DNA from: Microvirga antarctica
Lineage (GTDB): Bacteria; Pseudomonadota; Alphaproteobacteria; Rhizobiales; Beijerinckiaceae
Length of the DNA: 64,000 nucleotides
Assembly (NCBI RefSeq): GCF_017921815.1
Contig: NZ_JAGEMM010000001.1
Coordinates: forward strand, 682,001 to 746,000
Reading direction: 5' to 3'
This document shows, one piece after another, positions 41,699 to 50,381 of the stretch. The first letter of the stretch is position 1. Every line of letters begins with the position of its first letter. A program made the position numbers and the translations under genes. Below the pieces are notes generated by a model. It was given only the letters and a program-made list of their open reading frames with translations, was not told the DNA's origin and did no database searches.

Positions 41699-43255
41699 TC
41701 AGAGCATGGTCTGCAACCGGCGCGCCATCTCGACTGCGGCGGCGTAATCGGTCTTGCCCGACCCGAGGACGGGAATGCTGGAAATGAGGATCGCCCGCGG
41801 CACCCACAGCTCCGGAAAGCCCTGCTCGCGCGCATGGGCCATGAGGCTGTCGCGGTCGGCATGGGGCATGTCGGTGATCAGCACCACCTGCTCCCCTTTG
41901 CGGGGATCCGGCAGGGCCACCACCACGTGGTTGAATTCCGGCCACAGGCTCTGGGCCACCGTCTCGATGGCGGCCAGCGAGATCATCTCGCCGCCGACTT
42001 TCGCGAACCGCTTGGCGCGCCCGAGGATTCGCACCATGCCGTCCTCGACGGACACGATGTCGCCCATGTCGTGCCAGCCCTCCTCGGGCGGCGCGATGCC
42101 ACCGGGCGCCTCCGGGTCGAGATAGCCCTGCATCACATTCGGGCCGCGCACGCTCAGCCGTCCGCCCTCGTTCAGGCCCTCGACCGGCGACAGCCGCCAT
42201 TCGATGCCGGGCAGGAACGGGCCGACCGAGCCCGGCTGATTGCGTTCCGGGAGGCTGCAGGCCACCACGGGAGCGCATTCGGTCGCGCCGTAGCCTTCGA
42301 GAATGATGGTGCCGTGCCGCAGCCAGAGCTTTCGCGTATCCTCCTTGACCCGCTCGGCGCCGGCAATCACGAAGCGGACCGTGGCGAGATCCTCGGCGTC
42401 GGCCGCCCGGGCATAGCCCTGGAGAAAAGTGTCGGTGGCAAGCAGCACGGTGGATTTGGTGCCGGCGATGAGTTTCGGAATCTGCCGGTAATGGAGCGGG
42501 CTGGGGTAGAGCACGACCTTGATGCCGTTCAGCATCGAGGTCAGCAGGCCGGCCGTCAGGCCGAAGGAATGGAAGATCGGCAGGGGATTGAAGAAGACGT
42601 CGCCGGGGCTCAGGACGTCCCCCGCATGGGCTTTGACCTGATAGGCATTGGCCACGAGATTCGCGTTGGAAAGCACCACGCCCTTGGGCTTGCCCTCCGA
42701 GCCGGAGGTGAAGAGCACGACGGCGGGATCATCGGGCTCGGTCCGGGCGCGCTTGTGGACCGCGCGAGCCATCCAGCTTTCGACCAGCCCGCGGACCTTG
42801 TCGAGGCTCGTGATCTCCTTGCGGATATCTTCGAGCCAGACGACACGGCGCCCGTCGGCGATGGCGGCCAGCACGTCATCGAGCTTGCCCTGTTCGACGA
42901 ATCGCCGCGAGGTCACGATGGTCTCGATGCGGGCGACCTCGCAGGCGGCTTTCAGGTTGCGTGTTCCGGCCGTGAAGTTCAGGAGCGCCGGCACGCGACC
43001 GAAGGCATTGAGGCCAAACAGGACGATGGGCAGCGTCTGCACATTGGGAAGCAGCACGCCGACATTCTCGCGGGGTTTGGTCACGCCGGCGAGTTTCCGG
43101 CCCAGCACCAGCGCGCCCAGGATCAGGCGGCCATAGGTGATCGGCTGACGTTCGGGGTCCTCGAGCGCCTCCTTGTTGCGGCCGAAGGTGTCGCGGGCGT
43201 CGATCAGCGCGCCAAACAGGCTCTTGCGCGTTCGCGCCAGGTCGAATTCGGCCAA
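41699..43255 (-). CDS. Acyl-[ACP]/acyl-CoA synthetase, similar to the C-terminal part of Aas
   Basis: 518 residues from a TTG at 43255, supported by GGGGGAGAG about six bases upstream. The AMP-binding P-loop VLFTSGSEGKPKGVVLSNAN is at about 178-197; LEGYGATECAPVV and GWHDMGDIVSVEDGMVRILG follow, and the C-terminal lysine is in VLGSGKTDYAAAV. The wording LSNANLVAN and YGATECAPV is that of Aas, which links fatty acids to ACP for lysophospholipid acylation. The acyltransferase and MFS (LplT) parts are not fused or adjacent. A fatty acid salvage or phospholipid repair role is likely. Confidence 0.86.
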   Translation of the reverse strand: MAEFDLARTRKSLFGALIDARDTFGRNKEALEDPERQPITYGRLILGALVLGRKLAGVTKPRENVGVLLPNVQTLPIVLFGLNAFGRVPALLNFTAGTRNLKAACEVARIETIVTSRRFVEQGKLDDVLAAIADGRRVVWLEDIRKEITSLDKVRGLVESWMARAVHKRARTEPDDPAVVLFTSGSEGKPKGVVLSNANLVANAYQVKAHAGDVLSPGDVFFNPLPIFHSFGLTAGLLTSMLNGIKVVLYPSPLHYRQIPKLIAGTKSTVLLATDTFLQGYARAADAEDLATVRFVIAGAERVKEDTRKLWLRHGTIILEGYGATECAPVVACSLPERNQPGSVGPFLPGIEWRLSPVEGLNEGGRLSVRGPNVMQGYLDPEAPGGIAPPEEGWHDMGDIVSVEDGMVRILGRAKRFAKVGGEMISLAAIETVAQSLWPEFNHVVVALPDPRKGEQVVLITDMPHADRDSLMAHAREQGFPELWVPRAILISSIPVLGSGKTDYAAAVEMARRLQTML

Positions 43256-43325
43256 GGCTCTCTCCCCCGATGATGAGCGCCGGCTTTTTGCCCGACAGGA
43301 GTGTCGGGTCGCCGGTCGTCTCGTG

Positions 43326-43844
43326 TCAGCCTGCCGAGTTCTCGTTGATCGGGGCCTGATAGGCGAGGCCCATATCCCACGGGAAATAGATCCAGGTGTC
43401 CTGACTGACCTCGGTGACGAATGTGTCGATCACGGGGCGGCCGGCCGGTTTGGCGTAGACGGTGGCGAAATGCGCGTTGGGCAGCATGTCGCGCACCATC
43501 CGGGCCGTCTTGCCGGTATCGGTGAGGTCGTCGACGACCAGCACACCCTTGCCCGTGCCGTCGCCCAGCGCCTTGATGGAGGGCGCGATGTCCTTGAGCA
43601 CGCGCAGCTCCCCCTGGCTCTTGTAGTCGTGATAGCTGGCGATGCAGACGCTCTCGATCAGACGGATGTCGAGCTCCCGGGACACAATGGCGGCGGGCAC
43701 GAGGCCGCCCCGGGTGATGCAGACGATCGCCTCGAAGGGACCGGCGGCAGCCAGCCGCCAGGCAAGTGCGCGGGCGTCCCGGTGAAACTGGTCCCAGGAA
43801 ACGGGGAAGGCTTTGGGTGAGGAAGGCGACATCAGCGGACTCAT
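43326..43844 (-). CDS. gpt: Xanthine (xanthine-guanine) phosphoribosyltransferase
   Basis: 172 residues from ATG 43844; M5 at 43832 is an alternative and neither has a strong ribosome site. The PRPP-binding loop [17 protein letters not shown] (101-117) is complete, and [20 protein letters not shown] supplies the first loop. The late segment [10 protein letters not shown] holds the purine-contacting Trp, as in E. coli Gpt. It salvages xanthine and guanine. It lies 26 bases downstream of the CinA-like gene; the pair is conserved in Hyphomicrobiales. Confidence 0.92.
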   Translation of the reverse strand: MSPLMSPSSPKAFPVSWDQFHRDARALAWRLAAAGPFEAIVCITRGGLVPAAIVSRELDIRLIESVCIASYHDYKSQGELRVLKDIAPSIKALGDGTGKGVLVVDDLTDTGKTARMVRDMLPNAHFATVYAKPAGRPVIDTFVTEVSQDTWIYFPWDMGLAYQAPINENSAG

Positions 43845-43870
43845 TGGCGTGGTGCGATGAAGGAAACAGT

Positions 43871-44617
43871 CTAGAGAGGCGCTCCATCGCTCTTCAAGCG
43901 ACGGAGAAGATCGTGGACGGCCGCGACCGCGTCGGCAACAGCGCCCGGATCCTTGCCGCGCACGACGATCTGGTTGCGGAAGCCGGTCGCCGAAAAGGAC
44001 GGGTAGGAGCCGATCGAGACGGTCGGGCGGGCCGCGGCGATCTCGCCGAGCCCTTGGGCATAGATCCCCTCGGGAATGCCCTCGGCCTCGATCGCCTCGG
44101 CGATCACCGGCGTGCCGGTGGATAGGCTCGGCGCGATGCTGTCGAGCATGGATTGCATGATGGCTGGCACGCCCGCCATCACAAACACATTGCCGATCCG
44201 GAAGCCGGGCGCCTTCGAGATGATGTTCTCGATCAGGTCGGCACCGGCCGGAATGCGGGCCATCCGAAGCCGCGCCTCGTTCAGGTCTTCCGGCTGATAG
44301 CGTTGCCGCATCATGGCGACCGCGCGCGGATCGACATCGATGGAGACGCCAAACGCTTTGGCGACGCAATCGGCCGTGATGTCGTCGTGGGTGGGCCCGA
44401 TGCCGCCGGTCGTGAACAGGTAGGTGTAGCGTGCCCGAAGGGCATTGAGGGCCGCGACGATCTCGGCCTCGTCATCCGGAACGACCCGCACCTCGCGCAG
44501 CTCCACCCCCATGCCGGTCAGATACTCGGCGATGTAGCCGATATTCTTGTCCTTCGTCCGGCCCGAGAGAATCTCGTCGCCGATGATCAAGAGCGCAGCA
44601 GTTACGGAGGCGGCCAT
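43871..44617 (-). CDS. CinA N-terminal-like molybdopterin-binding domain protein
   Basis: 248 residues with AAGGAG about nine bases before the ATG. The MoCF/CinA fold is clear: [38 protein letters not shown] with the pterin-type TGG(I)GPTxDD motif, and [14 protein letters not shown]. In full CinA this part is an ADP-ribose pyrophosphatase; the C-terminal nicotinamide deamidase domain is absent. Role is likely in nucleotide clean-up rather than molybdenum cofactor synthesis. Divergent from sfsA. Confidence 0.88.
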   Translation of the reverse strand: MAASVTAALLIIGDEILSGRTKDKNIGYIAEYLTGMGVELREVRVVPDDEAEIVAALNALRARYTYLFTTGGIGPTHDDITADCVAKAFGVSIDVDPRAVAMMRQRYQPEDLNEARLRMARIPAGADLIENIISKAPGFRIGNVFVMAGVPAIMQSMLDSIAPSLSTGTPVIAEAIEAEGIPEGIYAQGLGEIAAARPTVSIGSYPSFSATGFRNQIVVRGKDPGAVADAVAAVHDLLRRLKSDGAPL

Positions 44618-44781
44618 GCAAAGAGGCTCCTTTTGAGGGCGTTTAGCCTCATTATGGCGTCAATGCCAGCCTCATCGACAGGAAACGGAGGTCCGCGCCG
44701 TTCAGGGAGGGTAGCGTGGCTGACCGCTTGAAGGCCCTGCGCCCGGGCTGATACGAGACAGGCCGTGAGCGAAAGTCCCCG

Positions 44782-45522
44782 ATGCGGTTTCCCCATCCTC
44801 TGATCGAAGGCCGGCTGATCCTGCGCTACAAGCGCTTCCTGGCCGACATCCTGCTGCCGGACGGATCGGTGGTGACGGCCCATTGTGCCAATCCCGGCGC
44901 GATGCTCGGGCTGAAGGAGCCGGGAAGCCGGGTTCTCCTGTCGCGCGCCGACAATCCCAAGCGCAAGCTCGCGTATAACTGGGAATTGGTGGAGGTCGCG
45001 GCCGGCGGTGGCTCGCTGCAATGGGTGGGCATCAACACCTCGAGCCCCAATCGCCTGGTGGCCGAAGCCCTGCGGGATGGCAAACTCGCGCCTTTCGTCG
45101 GCTACGACCGCATCCGGCCGGAGGTGAAATACGGCCGCAACAGCCGCATCGATTTCCTGCTGGAAAGAGACGGCGCCGCGCCTTGTTATCTCGAGGTCAA
45201 GAACTGCCACCTGATGCGCGAGCCGGGCTTCGCGGAATTTCCAGACTGCATCGCCGCGCGCAGCGCCAAGCATCTCTACGAACTGGTCGACATGGTCGAA
45301 TCCGGCGCCCGAGCGGCGCTGGTTTATGTGATCCAGATGGAGGCCGATCGCTTCGACGTCGCCCGGGACATCGACCCCGCCTACGATCGAGCCTTTCGCC
45401 ACGCGCTGGCAAAGGGCGTGGAATCCTACGCGTATGTGTGCCGGATGAGCCCGGAGGGGGTCGTGATCGAGCGCCCGGTGGAGATCCTCACGCCGCCTTC
45501 GTGCCATGCAGCCGAGGCATGA
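44782..45522 (+). CDS. sfsA: SfsA DNA/RNA-binding nuclease-like protein
   Basis: 246 residues, typical length. The N-terminal OB-like part MRFPHPLIEGRLILRYKRFL with HCANPGAM leads to the nuclease core: GRNSRIDFLLE, CYLEVKNCHLMREPGFAEF and FPDCIAARSAKHLYEL, matching the PD-(D/E)xK-like catalytic residues D, E and K. Described as a sugar fermentation stimulation protein, but the fold is that of a nuclease. No good Shine-Dalgarno is seen near ATG 44782. Confidence 0.93.
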   Translation: MRFPHPLIEGRLILRYKRFLADILLPDGSVVTAHCANPGAMLGLKEPGSRVLLSRADNPKRKLAYNWELVEVAAGGGSLQWVGINTSSPNRLVAEALRDGKLAPFVGYDRIRPEVKYGRNSRIDFLLERDGAAPCYLEVKNCHLMREPGFAEFPDCIAARSAKHLYELVDMVESGARAALVYVIQMEADRFDVARDIDPAYDRAFRHALAKGVESYAYVCRMSPEGVVIERPVEILTPPSCHAAEA

Positions 45523-45540
45523 GACGGCGGGATCTTGCGT

Positions 45541-45660
45541 TACGGCTGGTCCTCAGGTTATGGAACTGTCACTCGACTGGACCCGGTGAAAATCCGGGTG
45601 GCTCTTCCGGCCGCCAATCCGCCGGACCACGCACACTGACTCGATGAAGCGTCCCCGCCA
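45541..45660 (+). promoter_or_regulatory. Structured 5' leader of the SulP gene (candidate cis-regulatory RNA)
   Basis: The 176-base region before sulP contains two adjacent hairpins: ACCCGG (45581-45586) with CCGGGT (45594-45599), loop TGAAAAT, and TCCGGC (45606-45611) with GCCGGA (45621-45626), loop CGCCAATCC. An outer pairing is possible between TGGTCC (45547-45552) and GGACCA (45624-45629). No U-tract follows. Weinberg-type motif searches described a sul1 RNA upstream of sulfate-transporter genes in alphaproteobacteria; I recall that name from memory and have not matched the consensus. Confidence 0.3.
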
Positions 45661-45698
45661 CGGCCGAGGGCGCGCGTCTGTTGCGGAAATTTTCACTC

Positions 45699-47183
45699 AT
45701 GAACCACCACTCCAAAGCTTATCGCGAATGGTTTTCGAACATTCGCGGCGATCTCCTGTCCGGCATCGTTGTCGCCCTGGCCCTGATCCCGGAAGCCATC
45801 GGGTTCTCGGTCATTGCCGGGGTCGACCCGAAAGTCGGCCTCTTTGCCTCCTTCGCCATCGCCTGCGTGTCCGCTTTCGCGGGCGGCCGGCCCGGCATGA
45901 TCTCGGCCGCCACGGCAGCGACCGCGATCCTCATGGTCAGCCTCGTGCGCGATCACGGCCTGCCCTACCTGTTCGCCGCGACCATCCTCATGGGCATCCT
46001 TCAGATCGGGGCGGGCTTCCTCAGGCTCGGCCGGCTGATGCGGTTCGTCTCCCGTTCGGTCATCACCGGCTTCGTCAACGCGCTCGCCGTCCTGATCTTC
46101 ATGGCGCAATTGCCCGAGTTGATCGGGGTTCCGATGGCGACCTATGCCATGATCGCGGGCGGGCTTGCCATCATCTACCTGTTTCCACTGGTGACGAAGG
46201 CAATCCCCTCGCCGCTCGTCGCCATCGCGGCTCTAACCGCCCTTGCGTGGTGGACGGGGATGGACCTGCGAACGGTCGGCGACCTCGGCGAGTTGCCGTC
46301 CAGCCTGCCCATGGTCGCCCTGCCGCAGGTGCCGTTCACCCTCGAGACGCTGCGGATCATCTTTCCCTATGCGGTCACGCTCGCGGCGGTCGGCCTGCTG
46401 GAATCGCTCCTGACGGCACAGATCGTCGACGATATGACGGACACCCCGAGCAACAAGAGCCGGGAATGCGTGGGACAGGGCGCCTCCAACATCGCCTCGG
46501 CCTTGATCGGCGGCATGGGCGGATGCGCCATGATCGGCCAGTCCGTCATCAACGTGACGTCGGGTGGACGCGGCCGCCTGTCCACCTTCGTGGCGGGGGC
46601 CTTCCTGCTGTTCCTGATCCTCGTCCTCGATGATCTCGTGCGGATCATCCCGATGGCGGCGCTTGTGGCCGTGATGATCATGGTGTCGATCGGGACGTTT
46701 TCCTGGCGGTCCGTTCTCGACCTGCGGCGCAATCCCGCAAGCTCGTCGGTCGTCATGCTGGCAACCGTGGTGACGGTCGTGGCGACCCACGATCTCGCCA
46801 AAGGCGTCCTTGTCGGGGTGTTGCTGTCCGGGGTGTTCTTCGCCGGCAAGGTTGCCCGCCTCGTCTCGGTCGGGAAGCGGCTTTCACCGGACGGGCGGGA
46901 ACTGGTCTGCGAGGTTCGCGGCCAGATCTTCTTCGCCTCCGCCGAGGCCTTTCTCGCCGGGTTCGATTTCGAGATCCGGCCCGACCGGGTGGTCATCGAT
47001 CTCACCCACGCGCATTTCTGGGATATTTCGGCGGTGGGCGCGCTCGACAAGGCTGTGTTGAAGTTCCGCCGCAACGGAGCCGTCGTTACCGTCATCGGGC
47101 TGAACGACGCCACCGCCACGATCATCGACCGGTTCGGCCGTCACGATAAGCCGGGCGCCGATGCATCCGCGCCCCTCCACTAA
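45699..47183 (+). CDS. SulP family inorganic anion transporter with STAS domain
   Basis: 494 residues from ATG 45699; a TTG in frame at 45681 would add six residues. The membrane domain (about 1-370) opens with [20 protein letters not shown], the SulP signature, and contains [20 protein letters not shown] (about 255-274). The C-terminal STAS domain begins near 395 ([14 protein letters not shown]) with [20 protein letters not shown]. Substrates across the family are sulfate, bicarbonate and dicarboxylates; no carbonic anhydrase is adjacent, so sulfate is possible but not certain. A structured leader precedes it. Confidence 0.93.
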   Translation: MNHHSKAYREWFSNIRGDLLSGIVVALALIPEAIGFSVIAGVDPKVGLFASFAIACVSAFAGGRPGMISAATAATAILMVSLVRDHGLPYLFAATILMGILQIGAGFLRLGRLMRFVSRSVITGFVNALAVLIFMAQLPELIGVPMATYAMIAGGLAIIYLFPLVTKAIPSPLVAIAALTALAWWTGMDLRTVGDLGELPSSLPMVALPQVPFTLETLRIIFPYAVTLAAVGLLESLLTAQIVDDMTDTPSNKSRECVGQGASNIASALIGGMGGCAMIGQSVINVTSGGRGRLSTFVAGAFLLFLILVLDDLVRIIPMAALVAVMIMVSIGTFSWRSVLDLRRNPASSSVVMLATVVTVVATHDLAKGVLVGVLLSGVFFAGKVARLVSVGKRLSPDGRELVCEVRGQIFFASAEAFLAGFDFEIRPDRVVIDLTHAHFWDISAVGALDKAVLKFRRNGAVVTVIGLNDATATIIDRFGRHDKPGADASAPLH

Positions 47184-47195
47184 AGGCGGGGGTGT

Positions 47196-48020
47196 TCAGC
47201 CTCGTTCGTAGACGATGTTGAGCCGGGTGTGCAGGATCAGCCGGTAGCTCTTGCTTTCCAGAAGCTTGGGCAGGTCGATCTGCCACTGGTCGCGGCCGTT
47301 CTCGATGAAGAACAGCCGTGGATAGAGCGATTCCGGAGCATCGCGAAAAAACGGGTCGAGGATGAGGTCTTCGGCGCCCTCCACGTCGAGCTTGATGGCA
47401 TCGACGCGGCTGAAATGCTCGCCGGTCAGCAGATCGAGCAGGGTGACGGCGGGGACGCGGATCGCGTCCGCCTCGCTCGGCCCCACGATCTTCACGCTCG
47501 ACTCGCCCTTGTTGCGCGGGTCGAGAAACAGGGTGAGGTCGCCGGTCTTGTCAGCGACCGCGCAGGCGATGGCCTTGATGGTCCCGAACGGGTTCTGGCG
47601 GATGTTGTAGGTCAGGCGGTCGAAAATCTCGGGCTGCGGCTCCAGCGCCAGAATGCGCGCCGAAGGTCCGGCCTTGCCGGCGACGAAGAGGGCGTAACCG
47701 CCCACATTCGCGCCCACATCCACGAAGGTGAAATTCGGCGTGATCCGCGATTCGAGGAGGGCCAGTTCCTGCGGATCGAAGAATTGCGGCGTGAAGAGAA
47801 TCCGCTTTTCACAGACATTGTTATAGGGATAAAGCCGCATTCGCGCGCCCAGGCTCTCGACATCGAGGGGCTTTCCCCGGAGAGACCACACGGCCAGTCG
47901 CCGCAGCATGAAGGCGATCCGGCGGGCGAACCAGCGATGTGAGAACCCCCGGGTGCGCTCAAGGGACCACTTGGCAAAGCCGGACGGCGTATAGGCCCCA
48001 AAGGGGCGTGGATCGTTCAT
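47196..48020 (-). CDS. FkbM family methyltransferase
   Basis: 274 residues from ATG 48020; a longer frame reaches 48152 but the added residues are Arg/Pro-rich. The SAM-binding motif NFTFVDVGANVGGYALFVAG is at about 108-127, followed by ILALEPQPEIFDRLTYNI. The late motif DAIKLDVEGAEDLIL is diagnostic for the FkbM class. Targets in bacteria are usually sugars of LPS or other glycans. It converges on the SulP gene, 12 bases apart, and together with it separates sfsA from map. Confidence 0.86.
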   Translation of the reverse strand: MNDPRPFGAYTPSGFAKWSLERTRGFSHRWFARRIAFMLRRLAVWSLRGKPLDVESLGARMRLYPYNNVCEKRILFTPQFFDPQELALLESRITPNFTFVDVGANVGGYALFVAGKAGPSARILALEPQPEIFDRLTYNIRQNPFGTIKAIACAVADKTGDLTLFLDPRNKGESSVKIVGPSEADAIRVPAVTLLDLLTGEHFSRVDAIKLDVEGAEDLILDPFFRDAPESLYPRLFFIENGRDQWQIDLPKLLESKSYRLILHTRLNIVYERG

Positions 48021-48186
48021 GTTAGTAACCTGGAGCCGTTGAGGCTTGAAATGTGGGACGGTCATGACACTCCAGGGTCCCATTCGCAAGGTCGCGCGGC
48101 GGGGGGGTAACGGTGGGGCGGGCTGTCTCGCCGCTTGCGCGGCGCGCGCCAATCCCTACATTCGGGCATGACTTCAAGGGCTTCCG

Positions 48187-49008
48187 ATGACTGAAACCGA
48201 CACCGTGGGGCGCAAGCGCAGCTCCCAGATCCCCCTGCACGGACCCGAGGCCTTTGCGGCGATGCGGCGCGCCGGCCAGCTGACGGCCGAAGCCCTCGAC
48301 ATGCTCGTCGGCGAGGTCGCGCCCGGCGTCACCACGGACCATCTCGACAAGCTCGTCTTCGATTTCGCGCGCGATCACGGCGCCTACCCGGCGACGCTCC
48401 ATTATCGCGGCTACACCAAATCCACCTGCACCTCGATCAACCACGTGGTCTGCCACGGCATCCCCAACGACAAGCCGCTGCGCGACGGCGACATCATGAA
48501 TATCGACGTCACCCTGATCCTCGACGGGTGGTACGGGGATTCGAGCCGCATGTATTATGTGGGCGAGGTGCCCCGGCGCGCCCAGCGCCTGTGCGAGATC
48601 ACGTACGAGTGCCTCATGCGCGGGATCGCGGCGATCAAGCCCGGCGCCTGGACGAACGATATCGGAGCCGCCATCCAGACCTTCGCGGAGGCGGAGCGGT
48701 GCTCGGTGGTGCGCGATTTCTGCGGCCACGGTCTCGGCCGCGTGTTCCACGATTCGCCGACGATCCTCCATTACGTCGAGCCGTCCTATAATATCGAGCT
48801 GAAGGCCGGCATGCTGTTTACTGTCGAGCCGATGATCAATCTCGGCCGGCCGCAGGTGAAGGTGCTGTCCGACGGGTGGACCGCCGTCACCCGGGACCGG
48901 TCCCTGTCGGCCCAGTTCGAACACACGGTCGGCGTCACCGAAACCGGCGTCGAGATTTTCACCCTGTCGCCGAAGGGGCTCGATCAGCCGCCTTATTCCG
49001 CCCCATGA
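48187..49008 (+). CDS. map: Methionine aminopeptidase type I
   Basis: 273 residues. All metal ligands fit: the D in [20 protein letters not shown] (two Asp), H in [15 protein letters not shown] in TVEPMINLG and E in [12 protein letters not shown]; the substrate His is in [12 protein letters not shown]. It removes the start Met from new proteins. The stop overlaps the radC start by 4 bases (ATGA). The N-terminal 12 residues are a short extension. Confidence 0.95.
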   Translation: MTETDTVGRKRSSQIPLHGPEAFAAMRRAGQLTAEALDMLVGEVAPGVTTDHLDKLVFDFARDHGAYPATLHYRGYTKSTCTSINHVVCHGIPNDKPLRDGDIMNIDVTLILDGWYGDSSRMYYVGEVPRRAQRLCEITYECLMRGIAAIKPGAWTNDIGAAIQTFAEAERCSVVRDFCGHGLGRVFHDSPTILHYVEPSYNIELKAGMLFTVEPMINLGRPQVKVLSDGWTAVTRDRSLSAQFEHTVGVTETGVEIFTLSPKGLDQPPYSAP

Positions 49009-49694
49009 GCGCGTCGGACGACACGCCGCATTACCACGGCCATCGCGACCGCCTGCGCGCGCGGTTCACCGAGGTCGGGGGCGATGGCCTGCCCGATTAC
49101 GAGCTGCTCGAGCTGGTCCTGTTCCGGTCGATCCCGCGCCGGGACGTCAAGCCTTTGGCCAAGGAGCTGTTGAAGCGCTTCGGGACCTTCGCGGAGGTTC
49201 TGGCCGCACCGCCCAACCGGCTGGCCGAGATCGACGGACTCGGCGACAGCGCGATCGTCGACCTCAAGATCGTCGAGGCCTCGGCCCGCAGGCTCGCCAA
49301 GGGCGCGGTGGCCAAACGCACCGTCCTGTCATCCTGGGCCTCGGTCATCGATTACTGTCGCACCGCCATGGCGTTCATGGACAAGGAGCAGTTTCGCCTG
49401 CTCTTCCTCGACAAGCGCAATGCGCTCATCGCCGACGAGGTGCAGCAATCGGGCACGGTCGATCACACGCCGGTCTATCCGCGGGAAGTGGTCAAGCGGG
49501 CGCTCGAGCTTTCGGCCACGGCGTTGATTCTCGTCCATAACCATCCGAGCGGGGACCCGACCCCCTCGTCGGCGGATGTGAAGATGACCCGCGACATCAT
49601 CGAGATCGCGGGTCCATTGGGCATTGCGGTTCACGACCACATCATCGTCGGCCGGGACGGCCATGCGAGCCTCAAAGGGCTGAAGCTCATTTGA
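49005..49694 (+). CDS. radC: RadC family protein (JAMM/MPN+ domain)
   Basis: 229 residues from ATG 49005. An N-terminal helix-hairpin-helix region ([29 protein letters not shown]) precedes the JAB domain with the metal motif H178-x-H180-x10-D191 in [17 protein letters not shown] and the upstream Glu in ADEVQQSGT. The family's role in DNA repair is disputed. It is coupled to map; map-radC adjacency is standard in Hyphomicrobiales. Confidence 0.93.
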   Translation: MSASDDTPHYHGHRDRLRARFTEVGGDGLPDYELLELVLFRSIPRRDVKPLAKELLKRFGTFAEVLAAPPNRLAEIDGLGDSAIVDLKIVEASARRLAKGAVAKRTVLSSWASVIDYCRTAMAFMDKEQFRLLFLDKRNALIADEVQQSGTVDHTPVYPREVVKRALELSATALILVHNHPSGDPTPSSADVKMTRDIIEIAGPLGIAVHDHIIVGRDGHASLKGLKLI

Positions 49695-49695
49695 C

Positions 49696-49713
49696 GCCGG
49701 CGGCGCTGCCGGC
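49696..49713. terminator. Hairpin between convergent genes
   Basis: GCCGGC (49696-49701) pairs with GCCGGC (49708-49713) around GGCGCT. It sits between the radC stop (49694) and the lipoprotein stop (49716). Without T-runs, so a weak bidirectional terminator at best. Confidence 0.35.
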
Positions 49714-49715
49714 CG

Positions 49716-50207
49716 TCAGCTCGCTTTCGCGACGGCCTCGGCGAGACGGCGCTGGAGGCCAGCCGCCACATCCGGGTCGTTGTTGAAATCCATCACCTCC
49801 TGGGTCGGCCCGCCCCGGTTGGTCACCAGCGAGGCATTGGCCGTCACCACGGTGCGGCCGTCCTTCTGGCTGAACAGATAGGTGACCCGGGCCCGTGCTG
49901 CCGGGTCCCAGCTCTTTCGCGTCATGATGTAGAGAAAATCGTTCGGCCGAGCATCGATCACCAGCATGGTGGGGGTCTGCGACAGAACCTGACCGCGATT
50001 GTTGATGGCCTGATAGACCAGGACTTCCTGGATGGTCGACACGGGGGCCGCCGTCACGACCGTCGCCTGATGGCCGGTCGTATCCACGGGCCCGACATCG
50101 GCCGTCTGGCAGCCTGCCAGCATGGCCACGACGGCGAGCGCAGCGCCGATCTTGACGGGGGAGCGTCGCAAACCGACGCGAGACAGGATCCTGGCAACCG
50201 GGTTCAT
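49716..50207 (-). CDS. Lipoprotein of unknown function
   Basis: 163 residues from ATG 50207; AAGGA lies ten bases upstream, and the GTG at 50216 would be too close to it. Lipobox AMLAGC gives lipidated Cys 33. The mature domain (VSTIQEVLVYQAINNRGQVL, then FLYIMTRKSWDPAARARVTY) is alpha/beta with no match I can name. It converges with radC and lies downstream of the metalloprotease on the same strand, 174 bases apart. Confidence 0.7.
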   Translation of the reverse strand: MNPVARILSRVGLRRSPVKIGAALAVVAMLAGCQTADVGPVDTTGHQATVVTAAPVSTIQEVLVYQAINNRGQVLSQTPTMLVIDARPNDFLYIMTRKSWDPAARARVTYLFSQKDGRTVVTANASLVTNRGGPTQEVMDFNNDPDVAAGLQRRLAEAVAKAS

Positions 50208-50381
50208 AAAGTCCACGTCCTTCTGATGCTTCCGCTTCGTTAGGACTAGTCAGAGCCGGTCGGGTGCGTCAATGGCGAAGCTGTGGCTTTCGTGAGCGAT
50301 TGACGGCGATGCAAGGCTCGTCGACCGGCTGTTGCGCCGGCGGGCGGACCAGCGGCGAAGTCCTGGCCCTGCGCATTTTGC

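Noticed and set aside
41834-43273. 479-codon plus-strand frame opposite the Aas-like synthetase
   Set aside because: Its residues are a mirror of the synthetase's codons, it lacks any known motif, and the minus-strand gene has a complete AMP-binding domain.
45581-45600. GGTGAAAATCC resembles part of a cobalamin riboswitch
   Set aside because: The flanking B12 box and the CCCGC-ACTG core are absent, and the gene downstream is not cobalamin-related.
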